Of a stretch of 64,000 nucleotides of DNA, positions 1 to 10,991 are shown piece after piece (position 1 is the stretch's first letter; every line of letters starts with the position of its first letter). The position numbers were made by a program, and so were the translations under genes. The DNA lies in NCBI GenBank assembly GCA_963556145.1, contig OY744470.1, forward strand, positions 5,997,400 to 6,061,399. Reading direction: 5' to 3'. The notes beneath the pieces were generated by a model. The model searched no databases. It saw only the letters and a list, made by a program, of their open reading frames with translations, and had not been told where the DNA came from. The stretch is from Hygrocybe punicea (lineage: Eukaryota; Basidiomycota; Agaricomycetes; Agaricales; Hygrophoraceae).

Positions 1-2
1 GA

Positions 3-206
3 CTGACCATCATAGCCTATATTGGTACCCGTCCACCACGAAGTGTGCGGGTCATGGACGTGGAAGCACGGAAACGCGTGTTACGGGAAGAGATCGCGGT
101 GATCGAAGAACGGGTCGCGGTGTGGGTGAGAGCGCAAACCGAAATGAGGCGGGAGCTGGTGCAGCTGGAGGACGAGGAGGAGGAGTACGGCGAATATGAG
201 GAGTAA
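3..206 (+). CDS. 3' end of an unrecognised protein gene (partial)
   Basis: An open frame enters from the left edge and ends at TAA 204-206. From the internal Met codon at 54 it gives about 50 residues. The tail is highly charged and predicted helical: an Arg/Glu-rich stretch followed by an acidic EDEEEEYGEYEE end. No domain can be recognised. It may be the end of a host gene or of a retroelement gag-like ORF read on the opposite strand from the neighbouring Ty3 element. The call rests only on an uninterrupted frame and a coherent charge pattern. Confidence 0.35.
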   Translation: MTIIAYIGTRPPRSVRVMDVEARKRVLREEIAVIEERVAVWVRAQTEMRRELVQLEDEEEEYGEYEE

Positions 207-560
207 ATGGGAGAAGGTGCGAAAACGCGCGCGTGCCATCTGTGTTATATATGTAAAACCTTTTTAGCTGTTTTCATATATGTATTATAGTAATTTGTCT
301 GCTCTCGAATCGAAAAAAAGTCACAGGAAGCGGAAGAAGCGGAAGAAACAAATATAAACTTATCTAGGGGAAAGGCTCAGTAGATCATCATCGCCGTAAA
401 ACCCTGCAAAGACGAAGTCTTGCGCGACAAAAGTCTCGCTTTTATCGCGACTTGAATCTCGTGCTACAATAAATAAATAAAAACAAGGTATAAGCGATAA
501 GTGTAAAAATGAGAGAAGCAAAGAAATTCAGTCAATTGTCGTCGACATCAGAACTGGGTT
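207..560. other. Non-coding stretch beside the retroelement 3' end
   Basis: AT-rich sequence with a purine-rich patch around 310-345 and several cgcga/tcgcg words. This is where the 3' LTR of the minus-strand Ty3 element should lie. I could not match it to the region right of the gag ORF, so no LTR pair is claimed. Confidence 0.3.
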
Positions 561-677
561 CCTGTGCTTCAGGAGGTTGATCGTCGTCAGAAGTGTTTTC
601 GAGTTCGTTTAGTCATTGCGCGGGAATATCGAGGAAGCGCGGCGGGAGTGAGATTGAACTGCGAGCAAAATAGGGGA

Positions 678-1780
678 CTACTCGAAACGCTGCGATCGGT
701 CGGTGAAAGACAGATCCATCAAGTTCACAGAGAATGTAAGCGCCGCCAAGTTGTGCGAAATAACAATGAGGGGACCAAGATACCGCGGGCGCATTTTCCG
801 GTTTAGCGCTTTCTCTATCTGTGTGTTGCGAATGAGTACTAAGTCACCGCTTTTGAAATCAAAGTTGCGAATCGTCTTCGCGTGTTGCTTTTCGAAACGT
901 TGTGCCGCTTTCCGGCGAACATCGTAAACTTGCGAGTATATGCGATTAATATTGTCGCTACGTTTTTTGGAGTGCGATCGCGCGTCGCGCAATCAGGTCT
1001 GTAGAGGATAGGACTGAATCCGGCGGGGGTTGAAGGTATGTTGCTTCTACGATGTCGAGTGGTAATAGGGGATGAGCGCCAGTCGCTGCGAAGTAAGGTG
1101 AGCAGCCCATTCATCGTCGGATAGTGATACGTTCGGCCCAAAATACCGAGTACGTCACATTGGCCCATCTAAACTGGTCGCCGTCCGCAGCTTTGAAGAG
1201 AGATTGTCGAACGTCGTAGTGCGGTCGTTCCACGAGACCGTTTGCACGGGAATTGTAGCCGGAGATGCGAATGTGGTTAACGCGGTATCGCTTCGAAAGA
1301 TAAGTGAGAGATTTGATGAGCGCGGGTCCGTTGTCTGTAACGATTTCGCGGAGAGAACCCCATCAACAGAGAATATCTTCGAATATCCAATCTCCGATTG
1401 CGCGAGCATTTTCGTTGCGAAGCATTCTGAATTTGGGGTACTGAGTAAGCGAACAGCGTCCTTGGATTATATATTTGTATCCGCTAGATGTCGGTAAGTG
1501 CATCGTGTCGATGAATATTTTGGCGAAAAGTGGGGCGGGCGTTGCGACGACAGGGGGAATGAGAACCTGACCGGATTGGCGAAGCTGGCAAAGATGGCAT
1601 GTGCGAACGAACCAGTGAATATCGGCTTGCATGTGTGGCCACCAGAAGCGTTCTGCGATCATAGCGCGAGTTGCGTAAAATCCTTTGTGTCCTACTTCGT
1701 CGTGGGCTTGTCGCATAATTGATGTTCGGTGATCGCGCGATATGACTAACTTGTGCGCGCCATTCTGGTCTTTGCGCCAT
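678..1780 (-). pseudogene. Ty3 integrase, frameshifted
   Basis: The minus strand encodes the integrase in at least three frames. The HHCC zinc-binding region (GHKG ... CHLCQ) lies around 1570-1716. The catalytic core shows FIDTMH, then TDNG and a VER glutamate spread over shifted frames between about 1490 and 1200. The C-terminal region (FKSGDLVLIRN) lies around 680-992. The D, D and E residues can be found but not in one open frame, so this is a dead integrase. It ends about 120 bp before the presumed 3' end of the element. Confidence 0.75.
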
Positions 1781-1812
1781 AGTCTAGTTCCATCGAGGAA
1801 AAAGTCTGTACA

Positions 1813-2517
1813 CTATCGGATGAAGGTCGCGTAGTCGGAATCAGCGAGGCCGATCGGGCGATCTAAGTCGCTGAGCCATTTCTTTACTAGGGTTATGCGA
1901 TCGTCTTCTCTGCGAGCAGCGTCAGTGCACGGTACGTCGTCGTAGGTAAGCGTAGGATTGGATCCTTCCTCCTCACTAAAATGGTGACTGTCCCCAGTCA
2001 CAAGCGCGGCGAAAGCGGAACAAGATCGCAACGAACGCAGGGACGGATGAGGAGTATTGATCATATGCGCGAAACCATAGAGGCGGTCGATCCAGTCTTC
2101 AGTTTCTTCTATGCTGTCCTTTTCTGGCGGAGAATCCAGAGGTTGTTGTACACGCCTTGAAAGACCATCCGGGCCGTGGTGCGTACCCGGGACGTGGACT
2201 ATAGTGCAGTGGAAAGTGAGAATCGTGGCGATCCAGCGGTTAACGCTAGCACTTGGCGCGATGTCTGGGTTGCGTAGCATGCCTGTGATGTAGCGCGCGT
2301 CTACCTCGACAACGAGATTACGAACGCCGATTAAGTACAGCCGCAGGTCGCAGAGCGCGCGATAAAGACCAAAGATTTCTAGTTTAGGTTGAGAGAAGCG
2401 CGATTCGCGATCATTTAGTGTGATAGAACCAAAGCAGTTGTAGAAACGGCGAGAAGTTGTCGGGATCACATTGACAGAGGATGTATCCAACAGCGATGTA
2501 GGATGTGTCGACAGCAA
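1813..2517 (-). pseudogene. Ty3 RNase H plus connection domain, out of frame with RT
   Basis: The RNase H begins in the RT frame (LAVDTS, near 2530) and continues in this second frame with KLEIFGLYRAL, VEVDARYITGML and the downstream HVPGTHHGPDGLSRR element. These supply the D-E-D set and the histidine-rich tail typical of Ty3 RNase H. The break between the two frames, inside the overlap 2411-2517, separates RNase H from RT, so the polyprotein cannot be made from one frame. Confidence 0.7.
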
Positions 2518-4174
2518 GAATGACCAGCGAATTTGAAGTGTAGTCGATCGGACGAAGCGCAGGTGAATCGAGAACGGCTTGTTTCAGGTCTGCCTGAGCG
2601 GCGATCTGGTCGGGACCAAATTCGAAGGGTGCGTCTTTGCGCGTGAGTTTAACAAGATGATGCGCACGTTGCGCGAAGTTGCGGATAAAGATTTGAAGAA
2701 CGCCTACTGTACCAAGGAACGAGCGGACATCGGACAGGTTGTGGCAAGGGCCCCAGTTACGAATCGTGGCTAGTTTCTCCTCGTTGGGTAAACGGCCGGT
2801 TGTTGTGCAGCGATGACCTACTACTGTGATTTCAGGAGCACAGAGTGTAGACTTGAAGGCGGAAAAGGTTCCCCCACAGTATTTCATGCGTTGGACAATG
2901 CGATTAAGTGTAGTGAAATGTTCCCAGACGAAGCGGCGAATCCCCGGGTTTGCGGCGATAGTTTCGTAAGTGCCGTTGTGTAGGAGATAGGACAATTTAG
3001 GGCCTTTGACTGGGACATCGTCGATGTAAGGTATCGTCCACTGCGGGATCTCGGGTTGCAGGATGAAAGTAACGTCATCATGGAATATCGGGACTGAATT
3101 TGTCCATCCCATAGGTAGAGTAACAAGTCGCAACGCTCCGAAAGGTGTTTGGAAGGTGGTATAGTCGCGCAAGGACTCGGCGATAGGTCGCTCGTCGTAT
3201 CCGACGTATAAATCAAAGCAGGCGCCACAGGATCGGCCAGCGAACTGTTCGGCCATGTGTTCGGGGATAGGAGGTACGCCAGAATGCGCGATGGTCACTG
3301 CATTAAGAGGCTCGAGACTGTGAACGATGCGAAGCGTTTTACCGCCTTTCTTCAGAACCGTAAACCAACGCGAGCGATAGGAGGAGTTCGAGGGTTCGTA
3401 GGCTTTGGCTTCGATTTTACAGCGAATAATATTGCATACTTCCTCATAAATACCAGGAGGAATAGGAATGTTGCGCTGGACCCAGGGAGTGTGCGGTAAT
3501 ACGGGAAACTTGACGGGTGGAAAGAAATCAGTGCGAAATCTTCCGCGCTCGTTGTCAGTCCACGCGAAACCTTTCTCTTGTTTGCGTATAAAGTCGTGCA
3601 TTAGTGCGCGCTCAGCCGGCCAGAGGAAGTCGCCTTCGTGAACTTTGTCGAACGCATCGCGACGTTCCTGCGTGTAGCGGTCTGTGGGGACGAAAGGTGG
3701 AGGATTCGGATCGAGGTCAGGAAGTTCGGCAAGCGGATCGCCAGTGATTTTGTGTTTTATACGGAATTTGTCGGGGAGTTCAGTGATGACAGGTTTGACC
3801 TTGCGAGCGACGGGCTTGTAGACTTTCTTTTGGGCGGCGAAAACGCTAGCGAAATCATCTGATAGTGTAAAAGGAAACGCGGATGAAGCTGAATAGGAAA
3901 AGGATGACAAGGGATCTGTCGACGAAGGAGAAACAGAGGTTGAGCATACTGGAGTAGACAGGGAACCATTAGGAAAATCGCAGGCGGAAAGATAGACGCG
4001 GGGAACTGTAGACGAAGACGACAGGTCCGCTAAATGGGTATAAGATTCAATGTACGTAGCGTTGGTATGTTCGTCGTGCACTATTACTAGCGCGATGTCT
4101 CCGTCATCTAGTGCGCTCAGTTCCCCTTGTTGATAAAAACCGAGGACGAGTGTAGGGGTACGCCGCGCCGTCAT
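2411..4174 (-). pseudogene. Ty3 reverse transcriptase region
   Basis: A 587-codon frame. The first half is a poorly conserved linker. The RT fingers and palm run from about 3400 to 2880 and include SRWFTVLKKGGKTLRIVHS, a TPFGALRLVTLPMG segment and the catalytic YIDD box near 3030. The frame starts at an ATGA overlap with the protease frame (stop and start share 4171-4174). That is either a natural reinitiation or frameshift site, or the scar of a 1-nt change in an original gag-pol frame. The RT core itself appears undamaged. Confidence 0.8.
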
Positions 4175-5067
4175 GCTTCGCTTCGAGGGTACGTTGGAAT
4201 TGTCACCGATCTGTTCAAATTTGGATCGCGTATCGTAATCGTCTGGTCTTCGTTGCGGTAATTCTTGACAACGCTTTCCGTTAGTACGTCGAACGGTCGT
4301 CCCAGGAGAATATGGTACGCGGGGTCACGGATGACATGCATCTGAAGGAAAAGCATGATGTCGCCAATTTTACAAGGAACATTCCACACGAGACCCAGGG
4401 ACTGATCAATCGAACCATTCGCCGACTGCATATTGAGACGAATCGCCGGGTCGTAGGGAAGGCTAAACTGATGGCAGACGTCTTCCGACATTGCGACAAT
4501 CTGAGAACCAGGGTCAATGATGCTACCGACTTGTTCTTGTCTGTCGACGAGTAAATTAACGGCGCGTAGAGCGTGCAATTCTTTTGCGATGGTAAGGATT
4601 TCAGGAATTTCGCCCGGCGAGAGACTCATGAGGTAGGTCTCATACGGGTCGGGAACAATGATGGGTTGCGGTTCAGCGGAGGCATTTTTGCAAGTGTTCT
4701 CGCATGACGCAAAAGGAAGTGGGTCGTCGGCGAAGATGTTAACTTTTACCGGCGATGTGCCAGGAGGTTGTACTCGCTTGGGCGTAATATCATTGCGAAG
4801 TTTCAAACGACAGTCCGGAGAAATTGAGAACAATTCCATTGGTGTGAGCGTGACACAGGGAGCCGCCATAGAGCGCGAGTAAACCTCACTAATAATCTTA
4901 GAGTCCTGGATAGGGGCTTGAGTGCGATACGCGGGTTCTTTATCCTTAGATTGTTTTAACGGTGGACCTGCAAAATTACATTCGTGTGGCGGGCGGTACG
5001 CAGTTTCCGGTGCGGATGCGAAGGGATGGATGGGCGGTTCTGCGGTAGGAGCGGGTGTCGCAGGCAA
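4171..5067 (-). CDS. Retropepsin-like aspartic protease of the Ty3 element
   Basis: A 298-codon frame with a single-domain aspartic protease around residues 165-270. The active-site loop reads IIDPGSQ, the DxGS variant common in fungal Ty3 proteases, and the domain closes with HILLGRPFD, the second hydrophobic-Gly element. The N-terminal half is Pro-rich and probably belongs to the gag-protease linker. It is preceded by the gag frame, which overlaps it by 112 bp, and followed by the RT frame through an ATGA overlap. Confidence 0.7.
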   Translation of the reverse strand: MPATPAPTAEPPIHPFASAPETAYRPPHECNFAGPPLKQSKDKEPAYRTQAPIQDSKIISEVYSRSMAAPCVTLTPMELFSISPDCRLKLRNDITPKRVQPPGTSPVKVNIFADDPLPFASCENTCKNASAEPQPIIVPDPYETYLMSLSPGEIPEILTIAKELHALRAVNLLVDRQEQVGSIIDPGSQIVAMSEDVCHQFSLPYDPAIRLNMQSANGSIDQSLGLVWNVPCKIGDIMLFLQMHVIRDPAYHILLGRPFDVLTESVVKNYRNEDQTITIRDPNLNRSVTIPTYPRSEA

Positions 5068-5741
5068 AGGGGCTTGTTGCGCGGTTGATTGATCAGGCGC
5101 GGGCTGAGCGCATGGACGAGGTAAACCGGTGGTAGACGGGACAGGTTTGCGCTGACGAGAAATCTCTCAGCTTCGGAGATGCAATTCTTTTTACAGAGAA
5201 ATTTTGTGATAGTGAGGAATGCGCGATGATAAGCGCCAAGCTCTATGATGTTTGCGATTCCCGACTGATGTTGTTTCTCGACGAGTTTCTCCATATCCGA
5301 TATGGACCATTTCCTCTCGTCTTCCGAACCAGGATAAAGCTTATACACAGCCTTTGTGAACTCTTCGTAAGTCGATGCCGGTTCATACTCGTCGAGCGAT
5401 TCCCAAAGTTCGGCGGTGTCTATGTCGAGATAGCGCAACGCATATCTCTTTTTGTCGACAGCATCGGCTACTGCACACGAATCGAATTGGGCCTCGAGCT
5501 CGTCAAAGTATCGGCGAAGTTTGCGCGGGTGCTCCGGCGAGAAGCTAGGAGCGGTATTATGACCGCGAGCGGGCATTTGCGGTGGAGTCGCCATTGTTTG
5601 AGCTGCGGGTGGTGGTGTGGGTGGACGCGATAAGGTAGATGACGAGGGTGTGGATGTTACATTTCCAACTCCGCTTCCGACCCCGATGCCCATTCCAATA
5701 CCTACCATGACGATTCTGCACTGCACACCTTCCTTTTTCAT
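4956..5741 (-). CDS. Gag-like capsid region of the Ty3 element
   Basis: A 261-codon frame. A Gly/Ser/Pro-rich leader (SRPPTPPPAAQ) precedes a helical capsid-like region with RKLRRYFDELEAQF, KRYALRYLDIDTAELWESL and TYEEFTKAVYKLYPG, the retrotrans_gag pattern seen in agaricomycete Ty3 elements. It loses homology after about residue 190, where the frame probably shifts. The methionine at 5741 is unlikely to be the true start, because a second gag-like N-terminal ORF sits 1.5 kb upstream at 7278-7679. Confidence 0.65.
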   Translation of the reverse strand: MKKEGVQCRIVMVGIGMGIGVGSGVGNVTSTPSSSTLSRPPTPPPAAQTMATPPQMPARGHNTAPSFSPEHPRKLRRYFDELEAQFDSCAVADAVDKKRYALRYLDIDTAELWESLDEYEPASTYEEFTKAVYKLYPGSEDERKWSISDMEKLVEKQHQSGIANIIELGAYHRAFLTITKFLCKKNCISEAERFLVSANLSRLPPVYLVHALSPRLINQPRNKPLCLRHPLLPQNRPSIPSHPHRKLRTARHTNVILQVHR

Positions 5742-5975
5742 TTCATTTTGTCCTTTGTCTTCCTTTCAACGTCATTGTTTCTTCATTCGGACATCCTTGT
5801 ATTTTCTTATTCTTGTTCTCTTTTTGTCCCTCCTTCTGGAACAATCCAGACCGACCATGGACATATCCCACGTGACCTTGTTGTACCCAAATAGTCTCCT
5901 TGCCGATGGACGTCACCGACATTGTCTTTTCCCTTCGATATCTTGTTTACGCTATCCCACGACAAACCGATCACA

Positions 5976-6443
5976 ATGGCTGTACTCCCGACACAGCTCA
6001 TTACTGTAATTGTTATTGGCAGCATTGCCATCACCTTCCTGATCGGTTTCTACCTTGTTATGATCTATCTTTGGCATCGGCACCGAAACCCTTCCACCAT
6101 TGATACTTCTGACTTCCACCTCAACAATATATCGACACGTAATTGACAATTGCCATTCCCGGATATTTGGTTTCCATATTCGTACCCTGTGCCCACCATT
6201 ATCCTCCCTGACGATCCGACGACATTCCTCACCTGCATGCGAACTCTGGACAATCCCCGATCACAAGACATTTCACTGTTCTCTCTAATCCGACCATCGC
6301 CGGAGCATACTCTTTTAGACTTCGACCACAGACCATACGACTTCCCAAACAGTGAACCAACCCCTATCGCATATTGTTCGCACGACACCGCTTCAATGCA
6401 GTACCCGACGACTTGTTCCCACAGCTTGTCACTCGTGCCATGA
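5976..6443 (+). pseudogene. Possible single-pass membrane protein ORF antisense to the retroelement
   Basis: From ATG 5976 the plus strand encodes a clear transmembrane helix (about 23 hydrophobic residues, residues 6-30) followed by a basic HRHR anchor. The frame stops at TGA 6144-6146 but is open again in the same frame to 6443, giving about 155 codons with one interruption. It lies between the two gag-like pieces on the opposite strand. It is unrecognised. The surrounding 5745-7272 interval is C/T-rich and may be an insertion into gag. The hydrophobic segment could be chance. Confidence 0.3.
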
Positions 6444-7277
6444 CTCGAAACCTGGACCCACGTTCATTTATCCTTTTCCATCCATAATCTTGATACCTCC
6501 CACACTCGTTTACAATGATACCCTTTCTTGGACAAATACCGACATCAGGTGGACCACATTGTTCCACACACAGGACAAGACACCGCCCCTCGATACGTCA
6601 TTGACACAGACATCGTCATCCGGTACAGCTTGTGCTGTTCACATGTCTGACCTCGACTAGCCCACTGTCCTAGTTGGTTTTTTCCTCTATACATTCCTTC
6701 ATTTTCTTTCATACCAACCTTGCCACTATATCCACGCTACCTCAAGACACTCTCATCACCAACCCCACACTGGACGATACCCATCTTCGACCCGACCGTG
6801 CAACGCACTTGCCAGACTGCGCACTTGCCTGTTACAGCAAGTGTAGACCCCGAATAGGCAATTCTGCACATCACATGATCCGATGACAAATCATCCGAGT
6901 CATCCGGACCCCCTCTATTCCTCAATGACACCCGGGCCTCCAGTTGGATCGCGAGAACATCGACATGAGGACGCCTCATGTACGCCTCATGGTGAACACA
7001 TGGTAGAGTTGGACATATTATGGCTTCATGGTTGTATTTCTATTTACCTCCCCTCAAGACCAGTCACTATATATACTGTTCTTGTTGTTGGTTCGGACTT
7101 TTTCTTCTTTTCCTTTCTTTACGTTTAGTCTGGTTCTTGGGGCAGACTCATCTTGTTTTGGGTAACCCCCACGGCTCGCAATGACATTAGACCTTGACCC
7201 CCCCCTCTTAGCAGTGTTGTCTTAGCTGTAAGCAACAATGAAAACTGCTGTCCTCTCCTCTGGAATCCGATCCCTAG

Positions 7278-7679
7278 TTAAGTTGATTGTTGCCGGAGCC
7301 CGCTGCAGAAGCGATCCGTAACAGTGGAGCTCGGTAGAGCAGGAATAGAAGAATCGAGAGTGGATGTGGATGGTAAGTTAGAAAGTGGACCGGAAGAGGG
7401 GTCGGAAGTGTGTCGAGATAAGGAACCGCTAGCTGGTGTGGGAGATTGTGGATTGTAATCACGCAGAGAATCGTGAAAATCTAGAGGCATGCGAGGTGAA
7501 TGAGAACAAAATCGATGTGAGGTATCGTGTTCGGAATCGGAGGAACTTTCGGTGAGTTCGTCGAGATCGCTGTCGAAGTCGGGGATATTCCGAGAGGTTG
7601 TCGCACATTGTTGCGCTTGACGCTGTACTGAGCTACGAGTACGATATCTGTTGGTAGCTATGGTGCTCGAACTAGACAC
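7278..7679 (-). CDS. Gag-like N-terminal segment of the Ty3 element
   Basis: A 133-codon frame opening MSSSSTIATNRYRTRS and continuing as Ser/Asp/Pro-rich low-complexity sequence (DLDELTESSSDSE). This resembles the disordered start of basidiomycete gag polyproteins. It begins 31 bp downstream (in the element sense) of the candidate primer-binding site at 7711-7729, the expected place for gag. It ends before the capsid region resumes at 5741, so about 1.5 kb separates the two parts. Confidence 0.45.
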   Translation of the reverse strand: MSSSSTIATNRYRTRSSVQRQAQQCATTSRNIPDFDSDLDELTESSSDSEHDTSHRFCSHSPRMPLDFHDSLRDYNPQSPTPASGSLSRHTSDPSSGPLSNLPSTSTLDSSIPALPSSTVTDRFCSGLRQQST

Positions 7680-7710
7680 GTTAGTCGAAGGAGTGGTTTA
7701 AATGTTAAGT

Positions 7711-7729
7711 CCCCTCGCGGTGGGCTCCA
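7711..7729 (-). promoter_or_regulatory. Candidate tRNA primer-binding site
   Basis: The minus strand starts TGG, complementary to a tRNA CCA end, and is followed by AGCCCACCGCGAGGGG. It sits just upstream of the gag-like start at 7679. The primer tRNA was not identified. Confidence 0.35.
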
Positions 7730-8640
7730 GAAAATGATACGGTTTCCACGTCTATGACCCCGGATAAAGAGATAATAAATGATGAAAAACATCGCAAAGG
7801 TGCGAACGAGACTTGGGGACACTCCTGACAATAACGCGATAGTGCGCGATAATATGCGCGATAAAATAAACAAACGCGAAGAGTCGCAAGACAACGCGAT
7901 GTCGCAACGCAGTGATAAACAAGGATCGGAAGGCTTAGCTGGGTGTCCTAGATGACAGCGCGATACGCGGTGATGACGCGACGAGACGGAGGTTCTGCGC
8001 TACGACTTAGGTCACGATAGCGGAGAGTACGTGATGAGGAGAGACGCAGATTCAAGTGAGAATGACTAGATCCTTTTAAAACTTAAGCCGCAAACTAGTG
8101 GAGAGGGGAGAACTGGGTTCTTCGTCGCATATTTTCTACTACAGGGCACTTTTTATATTCTAAAGGGATAGGGGGAAAGGGTGGATGAGTGAAATAGAAA
8201 TGCAGCGAAATATCGCATGAAAGCGACGAAACGGGAACGGAATAGCGAAGGATTTGAAATAACGGCAAATATCACATGAAAGTCGGCGAAAAGACGAAGA
8301 TAAACCGGATGAATTACATTTCTGGTATCGGACTCGGTGTCCGAACGTGTAGGACGTGTTTAACAGTCGTGTGTCAGCGTTTTAAGACCGGGTCGCGTGG
8401 TTAAGATACAGCGAAGATGTCGCGGTCACGCGCACGTCGATCGGCATAAGTCGTGCAAGTCGCGGGCGGCGCGCTGATGTTTCGCATGTACGCGGGACTG
8501 CAGAAGAGTCGTAGGGAAAGTAGAATTGACCATATGAGAGATTCTGTGCCCAAAGGGAGAGACTGCGTATCACCAGGGTTCTATACTTAAGTAGAACCGG
8601 ACTTAAGGTTCAGTCCGGGGTTCACCAAATTTGGCTGAGA
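7730..8640. other. Gene-free interval, presumed degraded 5' LTR
   Basis: Rich in gcgat/cgcga words (for example around 7830-7910), without coherent ORFs. By position it should hold the 5' LTR of the minus-strand Ty3 element. No partner copy was found in the window, so the assignment is positional only. Confidence 0.25.
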
Positions 8641-8799
8641 ACCGGACCAAACCGCACCTGTCCATCACTAGACCTTGCAAATGCCGGTGTGCCTCCATAC
8701 TTGATTCAGAGCATTGGCCGCTGGGCCTCCGACACTTGGCAGCTTTACATCCATCAACACCCTGTGTTACAGGCCACACTACTATTCGCCCATCGTTGA
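8641..8799 (+). pseudogene. Relic of a tyrosine recombinase C-terminus
   Basis: An uninterrupted frame ends at TGA 8797-8799. It contains ANAGVPPYLIQSIGRWASDT, then WQLYIHQHPVL. This is the C-terminal block of basidiomycete tyrosine recombinases (DIRS- or Crypton-like), in which an SIGRWxS(D/S)T segment leads into the nucleophilic tyrosine of the YI dipeptide. Only about 50 codons survive. Nothing upstream resembles the R-H-R part, so it is a dead fragment. Confidence 0.6.
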
Positions 8800-8949
8800 C
8801 TGCTTAGCTGCTTCCTGTCACGTTTCCTGCTCACCACTTCCATCCATTTTTGACCAAAAAAATTTGATAGCCTCTTACAGTTCCACAGCCTCCTGTCTTT
8901 CTGATTACTTTGTATTACTTTGTTCTTATAATATTTCTACTTTAGCCTG

Positions 8950-8978
8950 GGTCCAGCTTCTGAATTCAGAGCTGGACC
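8950..8978. repeat. 29-bp near-perfect palindrome
   Basis: GGTCCAGCT and its complement flank a CTGAATTCAG core, with a single unpaired T. It lies 62 bp left of the composite transposon boundary and 150 bp after the recombinase relic. Confidence 0.7.
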
Positions 8979-9039
8979 GCAGACACCTTACTGCACTCAA
9001 AAGACAAACTGAGTAAGCGTGATTAGTTGAGGGTTAAAT

Positions 9040-9070
9040 CCCAGTGAAAAGCCGCAAGTTTAAAAAAGAT
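9040..9070 (+). repeat. Left TIR of the Tnp2-type element
   Basis: Starts CCCAGTGAAAAGCCGCAAG and continues into an A-rich tract. It pairs with 25151-25181 in inverted orientation. The preceding 7 bp, GTTAAAT, also follow the right TIR. Confidence 0.7.
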
Positions 9071-9363
9071 ATACATAGTCTAAAATAATTCTGTATATTC
9101 CTGGAACATTTTAAACTTAAAATGCACCCTGGCTCGATTTTTTTCATGCAAGATAATTTCAAAACGAGTACTACTTCGTGTACAAAACATTTGTATCATT
9201 TCAAAACAATTCTATCGGTCCATTGCTGTTCCCCGTTTTGTTCCGTTTACCGGTTCCGTTCACCTGTTCCATTTGCTTGCCATTCCATTTGCTTGCCCGC
9301 TCCCCCCTCCCCAATCCATTTGCTGGCTTGCCCCCTCCCTTCCCTGCTGTTCAGTGTGCCGAA

Positions 9364-10822
9364 TTATGATCTGGTGGCTCTTGCAGCCACTGCTGCCGCC
9401 GCCTTCGCTTCCTTGACATCTTGCTTGACTTTCCGGCTCTTCTGCTCATATTCCTAGCATACAATGTCAGATAGAGAATGTCGCGCAATCATAGACTTAC
9501 ATTCTTCTTCATGTCATCAAGCTGTGTCCAGACATCCTCAAACTCGGCCTTTGAAATCCGCTGTTTTGCACAATAATCCATCGCAAACAGGTTCCTGTTA
9601 CGAGGTGTGTCAGTACACGAGCAAGTACCCTGGCAGGAGCAAACCTTGCAGTCATGGCCTTTGTAGGTTTCATCACCGGGCCTTTCACTACCCCAGAATT
9701 TTCTTTACCTTTACCTTTCAATAGCTGAAATTCTCCTGTCGTGGTGGTGTTCAAAGAAGACGCATTGGAAGGTGTACAAGTGATCTTCTCGTGCGAAACG
9801 TCTCTGACTGGTGTTGCGACTACAGCCGAATGTGACGCACTGATATATATGGTACCATCAGATGCCATAGCGACTGTTATGAGTGACTCACAATGGATCC
9901 AAAATCGACAAACTGTTAGTGGATGCTTTCAAAAAGGCCTTGGAAGTGTCTAGAAACATGTCATTGAGAACGAGAAAACAAGACGCCAATCAAACTCACC
10001 AGTTGGCGTAATGACCGGAGTGATGTCCTTGGCGCCTTGTTCTGATTCGGACTCTCTTGAGACATCGGGCGAGACAGGTGGAAAAGACGGGGGTGCTTCA
10101 CTATCAACCGGTGAAACTGATGCGTCTGAAACAGATTCGGTAGATGTCGAAATGGCTGATGAAGAATCTGTAGGAGTATCATTACCGCCTCGTTCTTGTG
10201 GCGGCTGTGGAACTTTGAACTTCGGCTTCTTTGATAAGGCTGTGCGATGGGCTGTGAGTGATAAGCGCTTTTGAGGAAGTTGCATGTAGTCGTCTGTGTC
10301 AGTGGACCCAACATCGCTCGCCTCCACGTCTTCCTCCATCTTGACAACACCCGACTCCTTCAATACATGCTTGCGATACCAACCTGGATAAGTCACGGTG
10401 GCGAGATGCTCCAGTTTCCAGTTATTCTCGCATAGACGAAGTTCTGGCGCGAAGTTGTACATCTGTGAGCGCAAAAAATTCTTGACAGTAGACCTGGCCT
10501 TGCCCCACGACGTCGGCACCATGTTCCTTTTGTAGAGCTCACGCCAGATCTCTCGCATCTGCGAGGTAATTTCAGATATCCTGAAACCGCTCACTGACAG
10601 TCCACTCTGGTCCTCAACAAACCCATACGACACATTTTGACCTGCCGCAATACGACTCTTGCCTCGTAGCCCGATCTTGTTGTTCGCTTCTGTTGTCAAG
10701 AGAGCCTTTGATTCGACCCAATCTTGTTTCCACCAAAACCGAACCTTAGGATATTTTTCACGGTCGACAAATTCTGATAGTGAAGGGGTGTCGATGTGGG
10801 AAGGTAAATCCCCTCTTGCCAC
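9364..10822 (-). CDS. Unnamed agaricomycete protein (YPxVRFW family), transposon passenger
   Basis: Five minus-strand exons can be chained with phase-consistent GT-AG introns: 10822-10000, 9949-9892, 9803-9645, 9594-9501 and 9453-9364 (stop TAA 9364-9366). Introns are 47-88 bp. The long exon carries KYPKVRFWWKQDW, then SWGKA and a LRLCENNWKLEHLA block ending in YPGWYR. I recall this architecture from uncharacterised agaricomycete proteins, but it has no named function. A Ser/Pro/acidic linker follows, and the C-terminus is a short charged helical tail. The 5' end is unsettled: a further exon may lie at 10863-10953 or even at 14149-14355 beyond the hAT insertion. The position inside the TIRs suggests a transposon-encoded accessory gene. 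Confidence 0.6.
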
Positions 10823-10991
10823 AGACCCAGACTCAGAGTTTGACCGAATCGATACAGTAAGCGTTCAGATAGTTTCACTGTAGATTTATCAGCACAAGAA
10901 ATGATTTGGTATGGTACATACCGTGAATAATCCAACATAGTGTGCATTTGCATGTTTTCATAAAAAATTGTGCGATATCTTTCATTGCGAA

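Larger units (their letters stand above)
560..7729 (-). mobile_element. Decayed Ty3/gypsy-type LTR retrotransposon, LTRs not identified
   Basis: Read on the minus strand the order is gag-like (7679, then 5741), aspartic protease (5067), reverse transcriptase (4174), RNase H (2517) and integrase (1780-678). Protease-RT-RNase H-integrase is the Ty3/gypsy order. Coding capacity is broken into several frames, so this copy is not autonomous. A 19-nt stretch at 7711-7729 (minus strand, starting TGGAGCCCACCGCG) is a plausible tRNA primer-binding site just upstream of the 7679 gag-like start, which would put the 5' LTR to its right. I found no convincing LTR pair. Confidence 0.75.

Noticed and set aside
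9020..9060. tRNA-like T-loop word (GGGTTAAATCCC)
   Set aside because: No cloverleaf could be folded around it. The sequence is the target duplication plus TIR of the Tnp2-type element.
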